A DNA stretch of 64,000 nt from Aromatoleum toluclasticum ATCC 700605 (GCF_000378245.1 NZ_KB899491.1:372001-436000), one strand, 5' to 3'; positions 54,648 through 63,602 are shown, numbered from the stretch's first letter. Notes: generated by a model not told the origin, from the sequence alone. Translations and numbers: made by a program.

Positions 54648-55927
54648 GCGCCGCAATCATCTTCGTGATCCTGCTGGTGCTGATGCTCACCGGCATGCCG
54701 ATCTCGATCTCGCTGGGTCTGACGGTCCTGACCTTCCTGTTCACGATGACCCAGGTGCCGATCGAGTCGGTTGCGCTGAAGCTGTTCACGGGCATCGAGA
54801 AGTTCGAGATCATGGCGATCCCGTTTTTCATCCTCGCGGGCAACTTCCTCACCCACGGGGGCGTGGCGCGACGCATGATCAACTTCGCGACCGCGATGGT
54901 CGGCCACTGGTATGGCGGCCTGGGCCTGGGCGGCGTGATGGCATGCGCGCTGTTTGCGGCGGTTTCCGGTTCGAGCCCGGCGACGGTGGTCGCGATCGGC
55001 GCGATCCTGCTGCCGGCGATGGTGAAGCAGGGCTTCCCGCAGAAATTCGGCGCCGGCATCATCACGACCTCGGGCGCGCTGGGCATCCTGATCCCGCCGT
55101 CGATCGTGATGGTCATGTACTCGGTGTCGACCAACACCTCGGTCGGGGCGCTCTTCATGGCCGGCGTGATTCCGGGCCTGCTGCTCGCGCTTTTCCTCGG
55201 TTTCACGACTTGGTACCGCGCGCGCAAGTTCGACTATCCGCGCCAGCCCAAGGCGAGCTGGGCCGAGCGCCTGCGCGCGTTCAAGGAGTCGGCGTGGGGC
55301 CTGTTCCTGATCGTCGTGGTGATGGGCGGTATCTACACCGGCATCTTCACGCCGACCGAGGCCGCCGCGATGAGCGCGGTGTATGCGTTCTTCGTCGCGG
55401 TGTTCGTGTACAAGGACCTGCGCATGTCGGACGTGCCCAAGGTGCTGCTGAACTCCGCGAACATGAGCGCGATGCTGCTCTACATCATCACCAACGCGGT
55501 GCTGTTCTCCTTCCTGCTCACGCACGAGAACATCCCGCAGGCGATGGCGGACTTCATGATCGGCAGCGGCGTGGGTGTGATCGGTTTCCTGATCATGGCC
55601 AACATCCTGATGCTGATCGCCGGCAACTTCATGGAGCCCTCGTCGATCGTGCTGATCCTGGCGCCGATCCTGTTCCCGATCGCGATCAAGCTCGGCATCG
55701 ATCCGGTGCACTTCGGCATCATCATGGTCGTGAACATGGAAGTCGGCATGTGCCACCCGCCGGTCGGCCTGAACCTCTATGTCGCCTCCGGCATCACCAA
55801 GATGGGGATCACCGAGCTGACGGTGGCGGTGTGGCCGTGGCTGATGTCGATGCTGGTGTTCCTCGTCCTCGTGACCTACGTGCCGGCTATCTCGCTGGCG
55901 CTGCCCAGGGCGCTCGGCATGATGTAG
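54644..55927 (+). CDS. dctM: TRAP transporter large permease subunit DctM
   Basis: DctM is the large channel subunit that couples Na+ or H+ entry to solute import. The 427-residue product has about twelve membrane helices. Motifs visible are GMPISISLGLTVL, LAGNFLTHGGVARRM, SGSSPATVVAIGAI, IPPSIVMVMYS and PTEAAAMSAVYAF. The gene starts in an ATGA overlap with dctQ and ends at a clear terminator. Confidence 0.95.
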   Translation: MSAAIIFVILLVLMLTGMPISISLGLTVLTFLFTMTQVPIESVALKLFTGIEKFEIMAIPFFILAGNFLTHGGVARRMINFATAMVGHWYGGLGLGGVMACALFAAVSGSSPATVVAIGAILLPAMVKQGFPQKFGAGIITTSGALGILIPPSIVMVMYSVSTNTSVGALFMAGVIPGLLLALFLGFTTWYRARKFDYPRQPKASWAERLRAFKESAWGLFLIVVVMGGIYTGIFTPTEAAAMSAVYAFFVAVFVYKDLRMSDVPKVLLNSANMSAMLLYIITNAVLFSFLLTHENIPQAMADFMIGSGVGVIGFLIMANILMLIAGNFMEPSSIVLILAPILFPIAIKLGIDPVHFGIIMVVNMEVGMCHPPVGLNLYVASGITKMGITELTVAVWPWLMSMLVFLVLVTYVPAISLALPRALGMM

Positions 55928-55946
55928 CGCCCCGGCGCTCCAGGAA

Positions 55947-55976
55947 AAGCCCGCCCCTTTCCGGCGGGCTTTTTTT
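55947..55976 (+). terminator. Rho-independent terminator after dctM
   Basis: A 9-bp stem (aagcccgcc / ggcgggctt) with a 7-base loop is followed by a run of seven T. It separates dctPQM from the next gene. Confidence 0.9.
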
Positions 55977-56050
55977 CGCCTGCACCAGTCTGGAGTAGAC
56001 TGACCCATCGGCCGTGCGCGGCCTCATCGTTAAAGGAAGACTTCGCGCAA

Positions 56051-57004
56051 ATGACGATCTACCTGAAGGAAGAAGAGGTCGGCAGTCTGCTGGACATGCC
56101 GATGGTGCTGGATGCCGTGGAGCAGGTCATGGCCGCCCACGGGCGCGGCGAAACCGTTGATTATCCGCGCCAGCGCGTGCGTCTGCCGGCGTCGATGACG
56201 CATCTGCTGCAGGGCGGAGTGCCGGATCTGAACCTCTCCGGTCTCAAGGTCTACACCTCTGCGGGTGGGCGCAACCGCTTCTGGGTCCATTTGTTCGACG
56301 CGACCAGCGGCGACCCCGTCGCGGTGCTGGAGGCGGACCGCCTCGGCATGATGCGGACCGGCGCGGCCGGCGGGATTGCAGCGAAGTGGCTGGCGCGGGC
56401 CGATGCACGCGTCGCCGGCGTGTTCGGATCGGGCTGGCAGGCGCAGGGGCAGGTGCTCGCGCTGTGCGCGGTGCGGCCGATCGAGCGCGTCAAGGTATTC
56501 GCGCGCAACCCGGAGCGGCTGGCGGCTTTCTGCGCGCAGATGAGCCGCGCGACCGGGCGCGAGGTCGTGCCGGCGGCGAGTGCCGAGGAGACCGTGCGCG
56601 GGTCGGACGTGGTCGTGACGATCACGACATCGCCGAAGCCGCTGTTCGATGCGGACTGGCTCGAGGAGGGCACGCACATCACCGCTGCGGGCTCCAACAG
56701 CCTGGCCCGCCAGGAGCTGTCCGAGGCGGCGGTGCGGCGGGCCGGCGTGATCTGCGTCGATTCGCGCGAGATCGCAGTGCGCGAGGCGGGCGACCTGATG
56801 CCGCTGCTGGAGAAGGGACGCACCCAGCCGGGGCGCTGGGTGGAGCTGGGGGAAGTGATCGCAGGCGTGCGGCCGGGGCGTACCTCGCCTGCGCAGATCA
56901 CGCTGTTCGAGTCGCAGGGCATGGCGATCCAGGACATTGCGGTCGCGGCCCGTGTCGTCGCGCTCGCGCGCGAGCGCGGCCTCGGTTGCGAGTTGCCCTA
57001 CTGA
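56051..57004 (+). CDS. Ornithine cyclodeaminase / mu-crystallin family protein
   Basis: The 317-residue protein has the NAD-binding core of the family (GVFGSGWQAQGQ), RTGAAGGIAAKWLA and ITAAGSNS. True ornithine cyclodeaminases make proline and ammonia from ornithine, while relatives act on other amino or imino acids, so the substrate is not fixed. It has its own transcription unit after the dctM terminator. The next gene starts 25 bases downstream. Confidence 0.87.
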   Translation: MTIYLKEEEVGSLLDMPMVLDAVEQVMAAHGRGETVDYPRQRVRLPASMTHLLQGGVPDLNLSGLKVYTSAGGRNRFWVHLFDATSGDPVAVLEADRLGMMRTGAAGGIAAKWLARADARVAGVFGSGWQAQGQVLALCAVRPIERVKVFARNPERLAAFCAQMSRATGREVVPAASAEETVRGSDVVVTITTSPKPLFDADWLEEGTHITAAGSNSLARQELSEAAVRRAGVICVDSREIAVREAGDLMPLLEKGRTQPGRWVELGEVIAGVRPGRTSPAQITLFESQGMAIQDIAVAARVVALARERGLGCELPY

Positions 57005-57029
57005 GGGGCTGATCGGGGCACGCCAGATC

Positions 57030-57800
57030 ATGTCCGCCGTTTCGCCGATCCGCATCGAGTTCTGCGCGCGCAGCGACGTAGGGCGGGTGCGCAAGCGCAA
57101 CGAGGATTCGCTCGCGGCGGACGAGCGTCGCGGCTGGGCAGTGCTGGCGGACGGCATGGGAGGCTATCGCGGCGGCGACGTCGCGTCGCGGGTGGCCGTG
57201 GAGGTGAGCTTGCAGCGCCTGGCGCGCGAGCTTGTCGCCCCGGATGGCGGTGAGCCGGGGCGCGTCGCGGCGGTGCTCGAGGCCGCCGTGCACGATGCCA
57301 ATGCCGAGATCCGGGCCGCGGCGGGGCGCGATCCCGATTTGTCAGGCATGGGTTCGACGCTGGTGGTTGCGGCGTTTCTCGCCGATTGCGTGGTGACCGC
57401 GCATGTCGGCGATTCGCGCATGTACCGGCTGCGTGGCGGCGTGCTGGAGCAACTGACGCGCGACCACACGATGCTGCAGGAACTGGTGGATGCGGGCATC
57501 CTCGCGCCGGAGGAAGCCGGGCATTCGAAATTTCGCGGCCTGCTGACCCGCGGCCTGGGCGTCCTGCCGCTGGTGCTGCCCGAGCCGGGAAGCCATTCCG
57601 CCCGGCCCGATGACGTCTTCCTGTTGTGTTCCGACGGGCTGACCGACATGCTCGACGACGATGCGATCGCTGCGGTGCTGCAGCCGGTCACGTCGCGGGA
57701 GGCTCGTCTCGAAGAGGCCGCCGACCGTCTGGTGGCGCTGGCAAACGCGCGGGGCGGGCGCGACAATATTTCGGTGATTCTGGCGCGCATGGTGACATGA
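57030..57800 (+). CDS. PP2C-family serine/threonine protein phosphatase
   Basis: The 256-residue soluble phosphatase has all the main PP2C motifs: RKRNEDS, VLADGMGGYRGGD with metal-binding Asp, GDSRMYRLRGG, SDGLTDML and DNISVIL. It is close to the Stp/PppA form that opposes Hanks-type kinases. No Ser/Thr kinase gene is in the window. A FHA-domain gene follows 28 bases downstream. Confidence 0.92.
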   Translation: MSAVSPIRIEFCARSDVGRVRKRNEDSLAADERRGWAVLADGMGGYRGGDVASRVAVEVSLQRLARELVAPDGGEPGRVAAVLEAAVHDANAEIRAAAGRDPDLSGMGSTLVVAAFLADCVVTAHVGDSRMYRLRGGVLEQLTRDHTMLQELVDAGILAPEEAGHSKFRGLLTRGLGVLPLVLPEPGSHSARPDDVFLLCSDGLTDMLDDDAIAAVLQPVTSREARLEEAADRLVALANARGGRDNISVILARMVT

Positions 57801-57828
57801 GCGCCGCGTGGACGAAGGAAAGGTAACG

Positions 57829-58533
57829 ATGCCGAAGCTCATCCTCAGCATGGACGGTCTGGTACTCAAGGAAATCGCGCTCGACAAGGAGAAAATTTCG
57901 ATCGGGCGAAAGCCCAACAACGACATCCAGATCGACAATCTCGCGATCAGCGGCCAGCACGCGCTGATCACAACCATCCTCGATGACTCCTTCCTCGAGG
58001 ACCAGAACAGTACGAACGGCAGCTACGTGAACGGTCAGCCGGTCAAGAAGTGCGTGCTGCGCAACAACGACGTGATCGAACTCGGCAAATATCGGCTCAA
58101 GTTCATCGCCGATGTGCAGCGCCGTTCGCGTGGGGATCGCGTTGAGCCGTCCGCTTCGCTGCGTTCGTCCGCGGTGGCCGCAGGCGCGGACCAGCGCGCT
58201 GACGCGACCCAGATGCTGCCGCCCGAAGTCCTCGCGGGCTTGACGGCGGATGCGGACGGGGAAAACTCCCGGCTCGGGATCGTGAAGGTCCTGACCGGCC
58301 CCACGGCCGGTCGCGAACTGCGGCTCGCGAAGGCGATGACCACGCTGGGAAAACCCGGCGTGCAGGTTGCCGTGATCACGCGGCGCGCCCAGGGGTATTT
58401 CATCGCCCCCGCCGAGGGCGAGAGTTTTCCTCAGGTGAACAACCGTCCGATCGAGGCGGGTGCGCATCCGCTGAACGACGGCGACATCCTCGAGATCGCC
58501 AGCGTGCGCATGGCGTTCTCGCTCGCAGACTGA
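57829..58533 (+). CDS. Double FHA-domain protein
   Basis: The 234-residue protein starts MPKLILSMDGLVLKEI. The first FHA domain (about 1-100) is canonical, with R27, S41, H44 and the STNGSYVNG loop, and should bind phosphothreonine. The second (about 150-234) keeps the fold pattern, including VNNRPI and NDGDILEIASVRMAF, but lacks the SxxH pair (VITRR instead), so it probably does not bind phosphate. The ATG at 57829 follows GGAAAGGT and is preferred to the one at 57808. Confidence 0.88.
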   Translation: MPKLILSMDGLVLKEIALDKEKISIGRKPNNDIQIDNLAISGQHALITTILDDSFLEDQNSTNGSYVNGQPVKKCVLRNNDVIELGKYRLKFIADVQRRSRGDRVEPSASLRSSAVAAGADQRADATQMLPPEVLAGLTADADGENSRLGIVKVLTGPTAGRELRLAKAMTTLGKPGVQVAVITRRAQGYFIAPAEGESFPQVNNRPIEAGAHPLNDGDILEIASVRMAFSLAD

Positions 58534-58648
58534 GTCGGGCCATGTGCCTTACTGCACGACCTTTCCGCAGGGCTGGTGCTAGCGTATCGGAAACACAAAA
58601 CGAGCCGCTGAGCCATCGGGTCGGGCGGCATTGCATCCGCGGGGAACG

Positions 58649-59416
58649 ATGAAGCTGAAGGTGCTCGGCTGCAGCGGAGGCATTGGCGGACCCGAGGCCC
58701 GCACGACTGCCTTCCTCGCCGACGACGATATCCTGATCGACTGCGGCACCGGGGTTGGCGACCTGGCGCTGGACGCGCTCGCGGCCATCGACCACATCTT
58801 CGTCACGCACTCCCACATGGACCACATCGCGGCGATTCCGCTGATCGTCGATGCGGTCGGCGAGATGCGCGGCGTGCCGATTACCGTGTATGCCATCCCG
58901 GAAGTCCTGCGCATCCTGCGCGCCCACATCTTCAACTGGCTGGTGTGGCCCGATTTCACGGCCATCCCCGACCGCCGCCGGCCCTTCCTGCGCCTGCAGC
59001 CGATCAAGGTCGGCGAGGAAATCAAGTTGGGCAAGCGCACGATCACGCCGCTGCCGGCGCTGCACAGTGTGCCCGCCGTGGCCTATTGCCTCGACGCCGG
59101 GAACGGCCAGCTGGTGTATTCGGGAGACACCGCGTACTCACCGGAACTGATTGCGGCAATCAACGGTTGTCGCGACCTGCGCCATCTGATCATCGAGACG
59201 GCCTTTCCCGACGAGCAGCACGGCCTCGCACTGGCGGCACGTCACCTGAGTCCCGGCATGGTGGCGGCCTTCCTCAACGAAATCACGAGCGCCCCCGAAG
59301 TACATATCAGTCATATCAAGCCGGGGCAGGGCGAGCGCGTCATGGCGCAGATCGCGGCAGCGGGGGCGCGTCTGCACGCCTCCGCGTTGCGCCAGGGGCA
59401 GGTCATCGAGTTCTGA
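58649..59416 (+). CDS. Metallo-beta-lactamase-fold hydrolase, possible cyclic-nucleotide phosphodiesterase
   Basis: The 255-residue protein has the MBL metal site: HSHMDH near residue 55, a later His in ALHSVPAVAY, SGDT, and HISHIKPG toward the C-terminus. The pattern is like class II cAMP phosphodiesterases and RNase Z relatives, but the substrate is not shown by sequence. The start at 58649 follows GGGGAAC and gives MKLKVLGCSGGIGG. It sits between the FHA gene and the GspE-like ATPase gene. Confidence 0.85.
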   Translation: MKLKVLGCSGGIGGPEARTTAFLADDDILIDCGTGVGDLALDALAAIDHIFVTHSHMDHIAAIPLIVDAVGEMRGVPITVYAIPEVLRILRAHIFNWLVWPDFTAIPDRRRPFLRLQPIKVGEEIKLGKRTITPLPALHSVPAVAYCLDAGNGQLVYSGDTAYSPELIAAINGCRDLRHLIIETAFPDEQHGLALAARHLSPGMVAAFLNEITSAPEVHISHIKPGQGERVMAQIAAAGARLHASALRQGQVIEF

Positions 59417-59439
59417 TTCTCGCGCTGCCCGGGTACCGC

Positions 59440-59445
59440 TAGAAT
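59440..59445 (+). promoter_or_regulatory. -10 box (TAGAAT) upstream of the GspE-like gene
   Basis: TAGAAT lies 57 bases before the ATG at 59497 and would place the start site near 59452. This is a reason to prefer 59497 over the ATG at 59458 for the downstream gene. Confidence 0.45.
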
Positions 59446-59496
59446 GGCCGGTTCAGAATGTTTGCCGTTCAACCGTCCCGCACAGCAGGTGCCCGC

Positions 59497-61857
59497 ATGT
59501 CCATCAGCACGATGCAAGGAAAGCCCGGAGCCGGAGGAGAAGTCGCGACGCGGCTGGCCTTCTTCAAGGGCTTGCAGGCGATCACTGCACGTATCCACGC
59601 GAGCAAGGATATCGACGAGATCGTGTCCGAGCTGTCGCCCGAGCTGTGCTCGCTGTTTGCGGCCGAACGCTTGTCCTTCTTCGTCGTGAGCAAGTCGGGG
59701 ACGTATCTCGAGGCGCGCGTGAAGACCGGTCACGGTGCAGTGCCGGGGGCACGTCTGGCCATCGACGGGAGCAGCATCGCGGGCTATGTCGCGCAGACGG
59801 GGGAGACGCTCAATCTGCACGACGTCTACGATGCCGCGGAGCTCGCCGCGATTTCGCCGACGCTGCGCTTCCGCACGATAAGCGACAACCTCGCCGGGGT
59901 GCGCACGCGGCAGATGCTGTGCGCGCCAATCATTGATCCGAACAGCGGCAAGCTGCACGGCGTCATCCAGGTGATGAACCCCGAAAGTGGGGCGGACTTC
60001 TCGCCCGTCGCGAAGGAAGGCCTGCTGGGGTTGGCGCAGACGCTGGGGGTGGCTTTCGCGCAGCGCAGCAACGCGCCGGCGGCACTGCGCTCGCGCTACG
60101 ATGCGCTGATCGCCGACGGGCGTGTCGTCGTGGGCGAATTCGATGACGCGACGCGCATCTCGCGCGAGACCGGGGCCCACGTCGAGGACGTGCTGGTGGA
60201 AAAATACGGCCTCACGCTGCCGCAGATCGGCGATGCGGCGGCGCGTTTCTTCAACGTCGCGTACGAGCCGTTCCGCTCCGATCGCGTCAAGCAGCTGGAC
60301 CTGCTGCGCAACATCAAGCGCGAATACGTGCAGCAGAACCGGTGGCTGCCGCTGGAGGAGACCAACGAGGGCGTCGTCCTGCTTACCTACGACCCCGAGC
60401 AGGTGCGCGTGTCGCGTGTCGCCGAGAACGTGTTCCCGCGGAAGAAGCTCGCCTACCGCGTCACGACGCAGTGCGAGTTCGAGCAGACCGTCGACCACTA
60501 CTTCGAGCCGACGATGGAGAGCGGCTCGGTCGATGATCTGCTGCACGACCTCATGGACGACGAGCAGGAGGGCTCGGTCGCCGACGACGTCTCCGCGGCG
60601 GCCGACAACGAGCTCGTCAAGCTCGTGAACAAGATCATCATCGACGCCCACCGCCAGGGCGCCTCGGACATCCACATCGAGCCGCGTCCGGGCAAGGAAA
60701 AGACGCTGATCCGCTTCCGCAAGGACGGCACGCTCGTGCCCTACATCCAGATCCCCGCGAGCTACCGCAATCCGCTCGTGACGCGCATCAAGATCATGTG
60801 CGACCTCGACATCTCCGAGCGCCGCAGGCCGCAGGACGGCAAGATCAAGTTCCGCAAGTTCGCGCCGCTCGACATCGAGCTGCGCGTCGCGACGGTGCCG
60901 ACCGCGGGCGGGATGGAAGACGTCGTGATGCGCGTGCTCGCCAACAGCGAGCCGCTGCCGCTCGACAAGCTGGGGCTCAGTCCGCACAACCTCGCGCGTC
61001 TGAAATCGGTGATCGTGAAGCCCTACGGTCTGTTTTTCGTGTGCGGCCCGACCGGATCAGGCAAGACGACCACGCTGCATTCCATCCTCGGCCACATCAA
61101 CACGCCCGAGACGAAGATCTGGACCGCCGAGGACCCGGTCGAAATCACGCAGAAGGGTCTGCGCCAGGTGCAGGTGAACCGCAAGGCCGGTCTCGACTTT
61201 GCGACGATGATGCGCTCCTTCCTGCGTGCCGACCCGGACGTGATCATGGTGGGCGAAATGCGCGACAAGGAGACCGTTTCGGTCGGCATCGAAGCCTCGC
61301 TGACCGGCCACCTCGTTTTCTCGACGCTGCACACGAACAGCGCGCCGGAATCCATCGTGCGCCTGCTCGACATGGGCATGGACCCGTTCAACTTCGGCGA
61401 CGCGCTGCTCGGCGTGCTGGCGCAACGGCTGACCAAGCGGCTGTGCAAGTGCAAGGAAGCCTATCGCCCGGAAGACGGCGAAGTGGAGCAGATCCTCGAC
61501 GAGTACTGCGAGGACATGGCCGCGACGCCGGATTTCCGCGCTGATCCGGCGGCGGCGCGCGCGGCGGTGCTGGCCCGGCTGAAGGCCGAGCATGGCGGCG
61601 CGGACGGCCAATTCACGCTGTACCGCCCGGTGGGCTGCACGGAGTGCAACGGCGGCTATCGCGGGCGCGTCGGCCTGCACGAGCTGATGGTTGCCTCGAA
61701 CGAGGTCAAGCGCCTGATCCAGGAGCGTGCGCGCGTCGCCCAGCTCCTCGCGCTGGCGTTGGCCGAAGGCTTGCGTACGCTGCGCCAGGATGGCATCGAG
61801 AAGGTTTTCGCGGGCGTCACCGATATGGAGCAGGTGCGGCGGGTGTGCGTGCGCTGA
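59497..61857 (+). CDS. GAF-domain GspE/PilB-type secretion ATPase
   Basis: The 786-residue protein has an N-terminal GAF domain (about 30-190), a T2SSE-N/MshEN-like region (about 195-330) and a full secretion ATPase domain. The ATPase has the Walker A GPTGSGKT (517-524), the VGEMRDKETV Walker-B-like box, TLHTNSAPESI, and zinc-binding cysteines C650, C652, C714 and C717. No pilin, GspF or secretin gene is near, so it is an orphan ATPase. The GAF domain suggests ligand-controlled activity. Confidence 0.87.
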   Translation: MSISTMQGKPGAGGEVATRLAFFKGLQAITARIHASKDIDEIVSELSPELCSLFAAERLSFFVVSKSGTYLEARVKTGHGAVPGARLAIDGSSIAGYVAQTGETLNLHDVYDAAELAAISPTLRFRTISDNLAGVRTRQMLCAPIIDPNSGKLHGVIQVMNPESGADFSPVAKEGLLGLAQTLGVAFAQRSNAPAALRSRYDALIADGRVVVGEFDDATRISRETGAHVEDVLVEKYGLTLPQIGDAAARFFNVAYEPFRSDRVKQLDLLRNIKREYVQQNRWLPLEETNEGVVLLTYDPEQVRVSRVAENVFPRKKLAYRVTTQCEFEQTVDHYFEPTMESGSVDDLLHDLMDDEQEGSVADDVSAAADNELVKLVNKIIIDAHRQGASDIHIEPRPGKEKTLIRFRKDGTLVPYIQIPASYRNPLVTRIKIMCDLDISERRRPQDGKIKFRKFAPLDIELRVATVPTAGGMEDVVMRVLANSEPLPLDKLGLSPHNLARLKSVIVKPYGLFFVCGPTGSGKTTTLHSILGHINTPETKIWTAEDPVEITQKGLRQVQVNRKAGLDFATMMRSFLRADPDVIMVGEMRDKETVSVGIEASLTGHLVFSTLHTNSAPESIVRLLDMGMDPFNFGDALLGVLAQRLTKRLCKCKEAYRPEDGEVEQILDEYCEDMAATPDFRADPAAARAAVLARLKAEHGGADGQFTLYRPVGCTECNGGYRGRVGLHELMVASNEVKRLIQERARVAQLLALALAEGLRTLRQDGIEKVFAGVTDMEQVRRVCVR

Positions 61858-61875
61858 CGTCCGGCGCGATTTTCC

Positions 61876-61949
61876 TGTGGGAGCGGCTTCAGCCGCGAAT
61901 GGGCGCCGATTCGCGGCTGAAGCCGCTCCCACATAGCCCGCTCCCACAG
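61876..61949. repeat. REP-like palindrome: perfect 25-bp arms plus a partial copy
   Basis: The first arm (61876-61900) and second arm (61909-61933) are perfect reverse complements around an 8-base loop. The core gtgggagcggcttcagccg matches a REP family common in pseudomonads and Rhodocyclales. A partial copy (gctcccacagg) follows at 61940-61950. It lies between the convergent-free ends of the GspE-like gene and rpe and may also act as a terminator. Confidence 0.8.
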
Positions 61950-61967
61950 GGTACAAGGTTCGCGCGC

Positions 61968-61973
61968 TAAAAT
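61968..61973 (+). promoter_or_regulatory. -10 box upstream of rpe
   Basis: TAAAAT lies 31 bases before the rpe ATG, just after the REP-like repeat. No clear -35 is seen. Confidence 0.4.
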
Positions 61974-62003
61974 GGCGTTCCGGCCCCCCTGGAGAACATA
62001 ACA

Positions 62004-62699
62004 ATGTACCGCATCGCCCCCAGCCTGCTTTCGGCCGACTTCGCCCGCCTTGGCGAGGAAGTGCGCAACGTCATCGCCGCCGGCGCGGACTGGATCCACT
62101 TCGACGTGATGGACAACCATTACGTGCCGAACCTCACGATCGGGCCGCTGGTGTGCGAGGCGATCCGCCCGCATACCGAGGCGCCGATCGACGTGCACCT
62201 GATGGTGAAGCCGGTCGATCGCCTCATTCCCGACTTCGCCAAGGCCGGTGCGAACGTGATCACCTTCCACCCGGAAGCGTCCGATCACATCCACCGCACG
62301 CTCGCGCTGATCCGCGACCACGGCTGCAAGGCCGGCCTGGTGTTCAACCCGGCCACCCCGTTGCACTACCTCGACCACGCGCTCGACGACATCGACATGG
62401 TGCTGCTGATGAGCGTGAACCCCGGCTTCGGCGGACAGAAGTTCATCCCCGGCACGCTGGCCAAGCTGCGCGCGGCACGCGAGCGGCTCGACACCTACGA
62501 GGCGGCGAGCGGGCGTCACATCCTGCTGCAGATCGACGGTGGCGTGAAGGTCGACAACATCGCCGAGATCGCCGCCGCGGGAGCCGACACCTTCGTCGCC
62601 GGCTCGGCAGTGTTCGGCGCCGGCCGTGATTCCGATCCCAACCGTTACGACAGCGTGATCGCCGCGCTGCGTGCCGAACTCGCCAAGGCACGGCCGTGA
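62004..62699 (+). CDS. rpe: Ribulose-phosphate 3-epimerase
   Basis: Rpe interconverts ribulose 5-phosphate and xylulose 5-phosphate in the pentose phosphate and Calvin pathways. The 231-residue TIM barrel has [49 protein letters not shown] and IDGGVKVDN. It overlaps gph in a GTGA junction. The rpe-gph-trpE order is common in proteobacteria. Confidence 0.97.
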   Translation: MYRIAPSLLSADFARLGEEVRNVIAAGADWIHFDVMDNHYVPNLTIGPLVCEAIRPHTEAPIDVHLMVKPVDRLIPDFAKAGANVITFHPEASDHIHRTLALIRDHGCKAGLVFNPATPLHYLDHALDDIDMVLLMSVNPGFGGQKFIPGTLAKLRAARERLDTYEAASGRHILLQIDGGVKVDNIAEIAAAGADTFVAGSAVFGAGRDSDPNRYDSVIAALRAELAKARP

Positions 62700-63373
62700 G
62701 CACCGCGCGCTTCCCGGTGCGGGCGGTGCTGTTCGACCTCGACGGCACGCTGCTCGACACCATTCACGACCTGGCCGACGCGGCCAACCTGATGCTCGGC
62801 GAAGTGGGTCGCCCGGCACGACCGCTGAAGCAGATCCACTCCTTCGTCGGCAAGGGCATCCCCAACCTCGTGCGCCGCTGCATGACCGAGGACGCCGAGG
62901 CCGGCGAGGACGAGATCGAGCAGGCGGTTGCGGTGTTCCGCCGCCACTATGCCGACGTCAACGGCCGCAGTACGCGCATCTATCCCGGCGTGATCGAGAC
63001 GCTGGAGGCGATGCGCGGGATGGAGCTGCGGCTGGCCTGCGTCACGAACAAGGCCGAAGCCTTCACCCTGCCGCTGCTCGAGCGCATGGGGCTGACGTCG
63101 TACTTCGGCGCGGTCGTGAGCGGCGACACGCTGCCGGTGAAGAAGCCCGATCCGGCCGTGCTGCACCACGCCTGCGAGCTCTTGGGCGTGCCGTCGCCCC
63201 AGGCGCTGATGATCGGCGATTCGGCCAACGACGCGCTCGCCGCCCGCGGCGCGGGCATGCCGGTGCTGCTCGTGACCTATGGATATAGCGAAGGCATGGC
63301 GGTGGACACCATAGAATGCGATGGGCTACTATCGATCGCTACCGGGGCGCTCGACCGCATCGAGGCGGCGTGA
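62696..63373 (+). CDS. gph: Phosphoglycolate phosphatase
   Basis: Gph removes phosphate from 2-phosphoglycolate. The 225-residue HAD-family protein has motif [12 protein letters not shown], a cap domain, the VTNK motif II region, KKPDPAVL with the motif III Lys, and the motif [12 protein letters not shown]. The GTG start at 62696 overlaps the rpe stop, indicating translational coupling. Confidence 0.95.
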   Translation: MSTARFPVRAVLFDLDGTLLDTIHDLADAANLMLGEVGRPARPLKQIHSFVGKGIPNLVRRCMTEDAEAGEDEIEQAVAVFRRHYADVNGRSTRIYPGVIETLEAMRGMELRLACVTNKAEAFTLPLLERMGLTSYFGAVVSGDTLPVKKPDPAVLHHACELLGVPSPQALMIGDSANDALAARGAGMPVLLVTYGYSEGMAVDTIECDGLLSIATGALDRIEAA

Positions 63374-63431
63374 AGTTCCGGCGCATCTCGGCAAGAAACG
63401 CCGCAAGACACCATCATCCGATTGAGACATC

Positions 63432-63530
63432 GTGACCTACAGGAACCGGGATTCGGTAAAGGAAAGCATCCAGTTTGTCGCCGCGCAGTTGCGCTGGCGC
63501 GGCTGGCGCTCGTGGCCTGCGGGCCACTAA
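63432..63530 (+). CDS. trpL: Candidate trp leader peptide
   Basis: An open frame of 32 codons starts with GTG at 63432 and ends in TAA at 63528-63530, upstream of trpE. Trp codons fall at 22, 25 and 28 (63495, 63504, 63513), in WRGWRSW, with the third inside a stem and the stop just after it. An in-frame TGA at 63423 rules out a longer N-terminus. The ribosome-binding site is weak, so translation is inferred. Confidence 0.6.
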   Translation: MTYRNRDSVKESIQFVAAQLRWRGWRSWPAGH

Positions 63531-63564
63531 TACGCGACTGCTTCGCGGGCCACGACGCGCCCGC
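63512..63564 (+). promoter_or_regulatory. Candidate trp attenuator with alternative hairpins
   Basis: gtggcc (63512-63517) can pair with ggccac at 63522-63527 or, through a 9-nt direct repeat gcgggccac (63519-63527 and 63545-63553), with a second ggccac. The second copy can instead pair with gcccgc at 63559-63564. A cgcga/tcgcg hairpin lies between (63533-63547). These exclude one another, as in attenuators, but there is no strong T-run right after the last stem; TTTT lies at 63586-63589. Confidence 0.5.
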
Positions 63565-63602
63565 ACCCCTTGCCGAATCGAACCGTTTTCTGTGGAGTCT
63601 CC

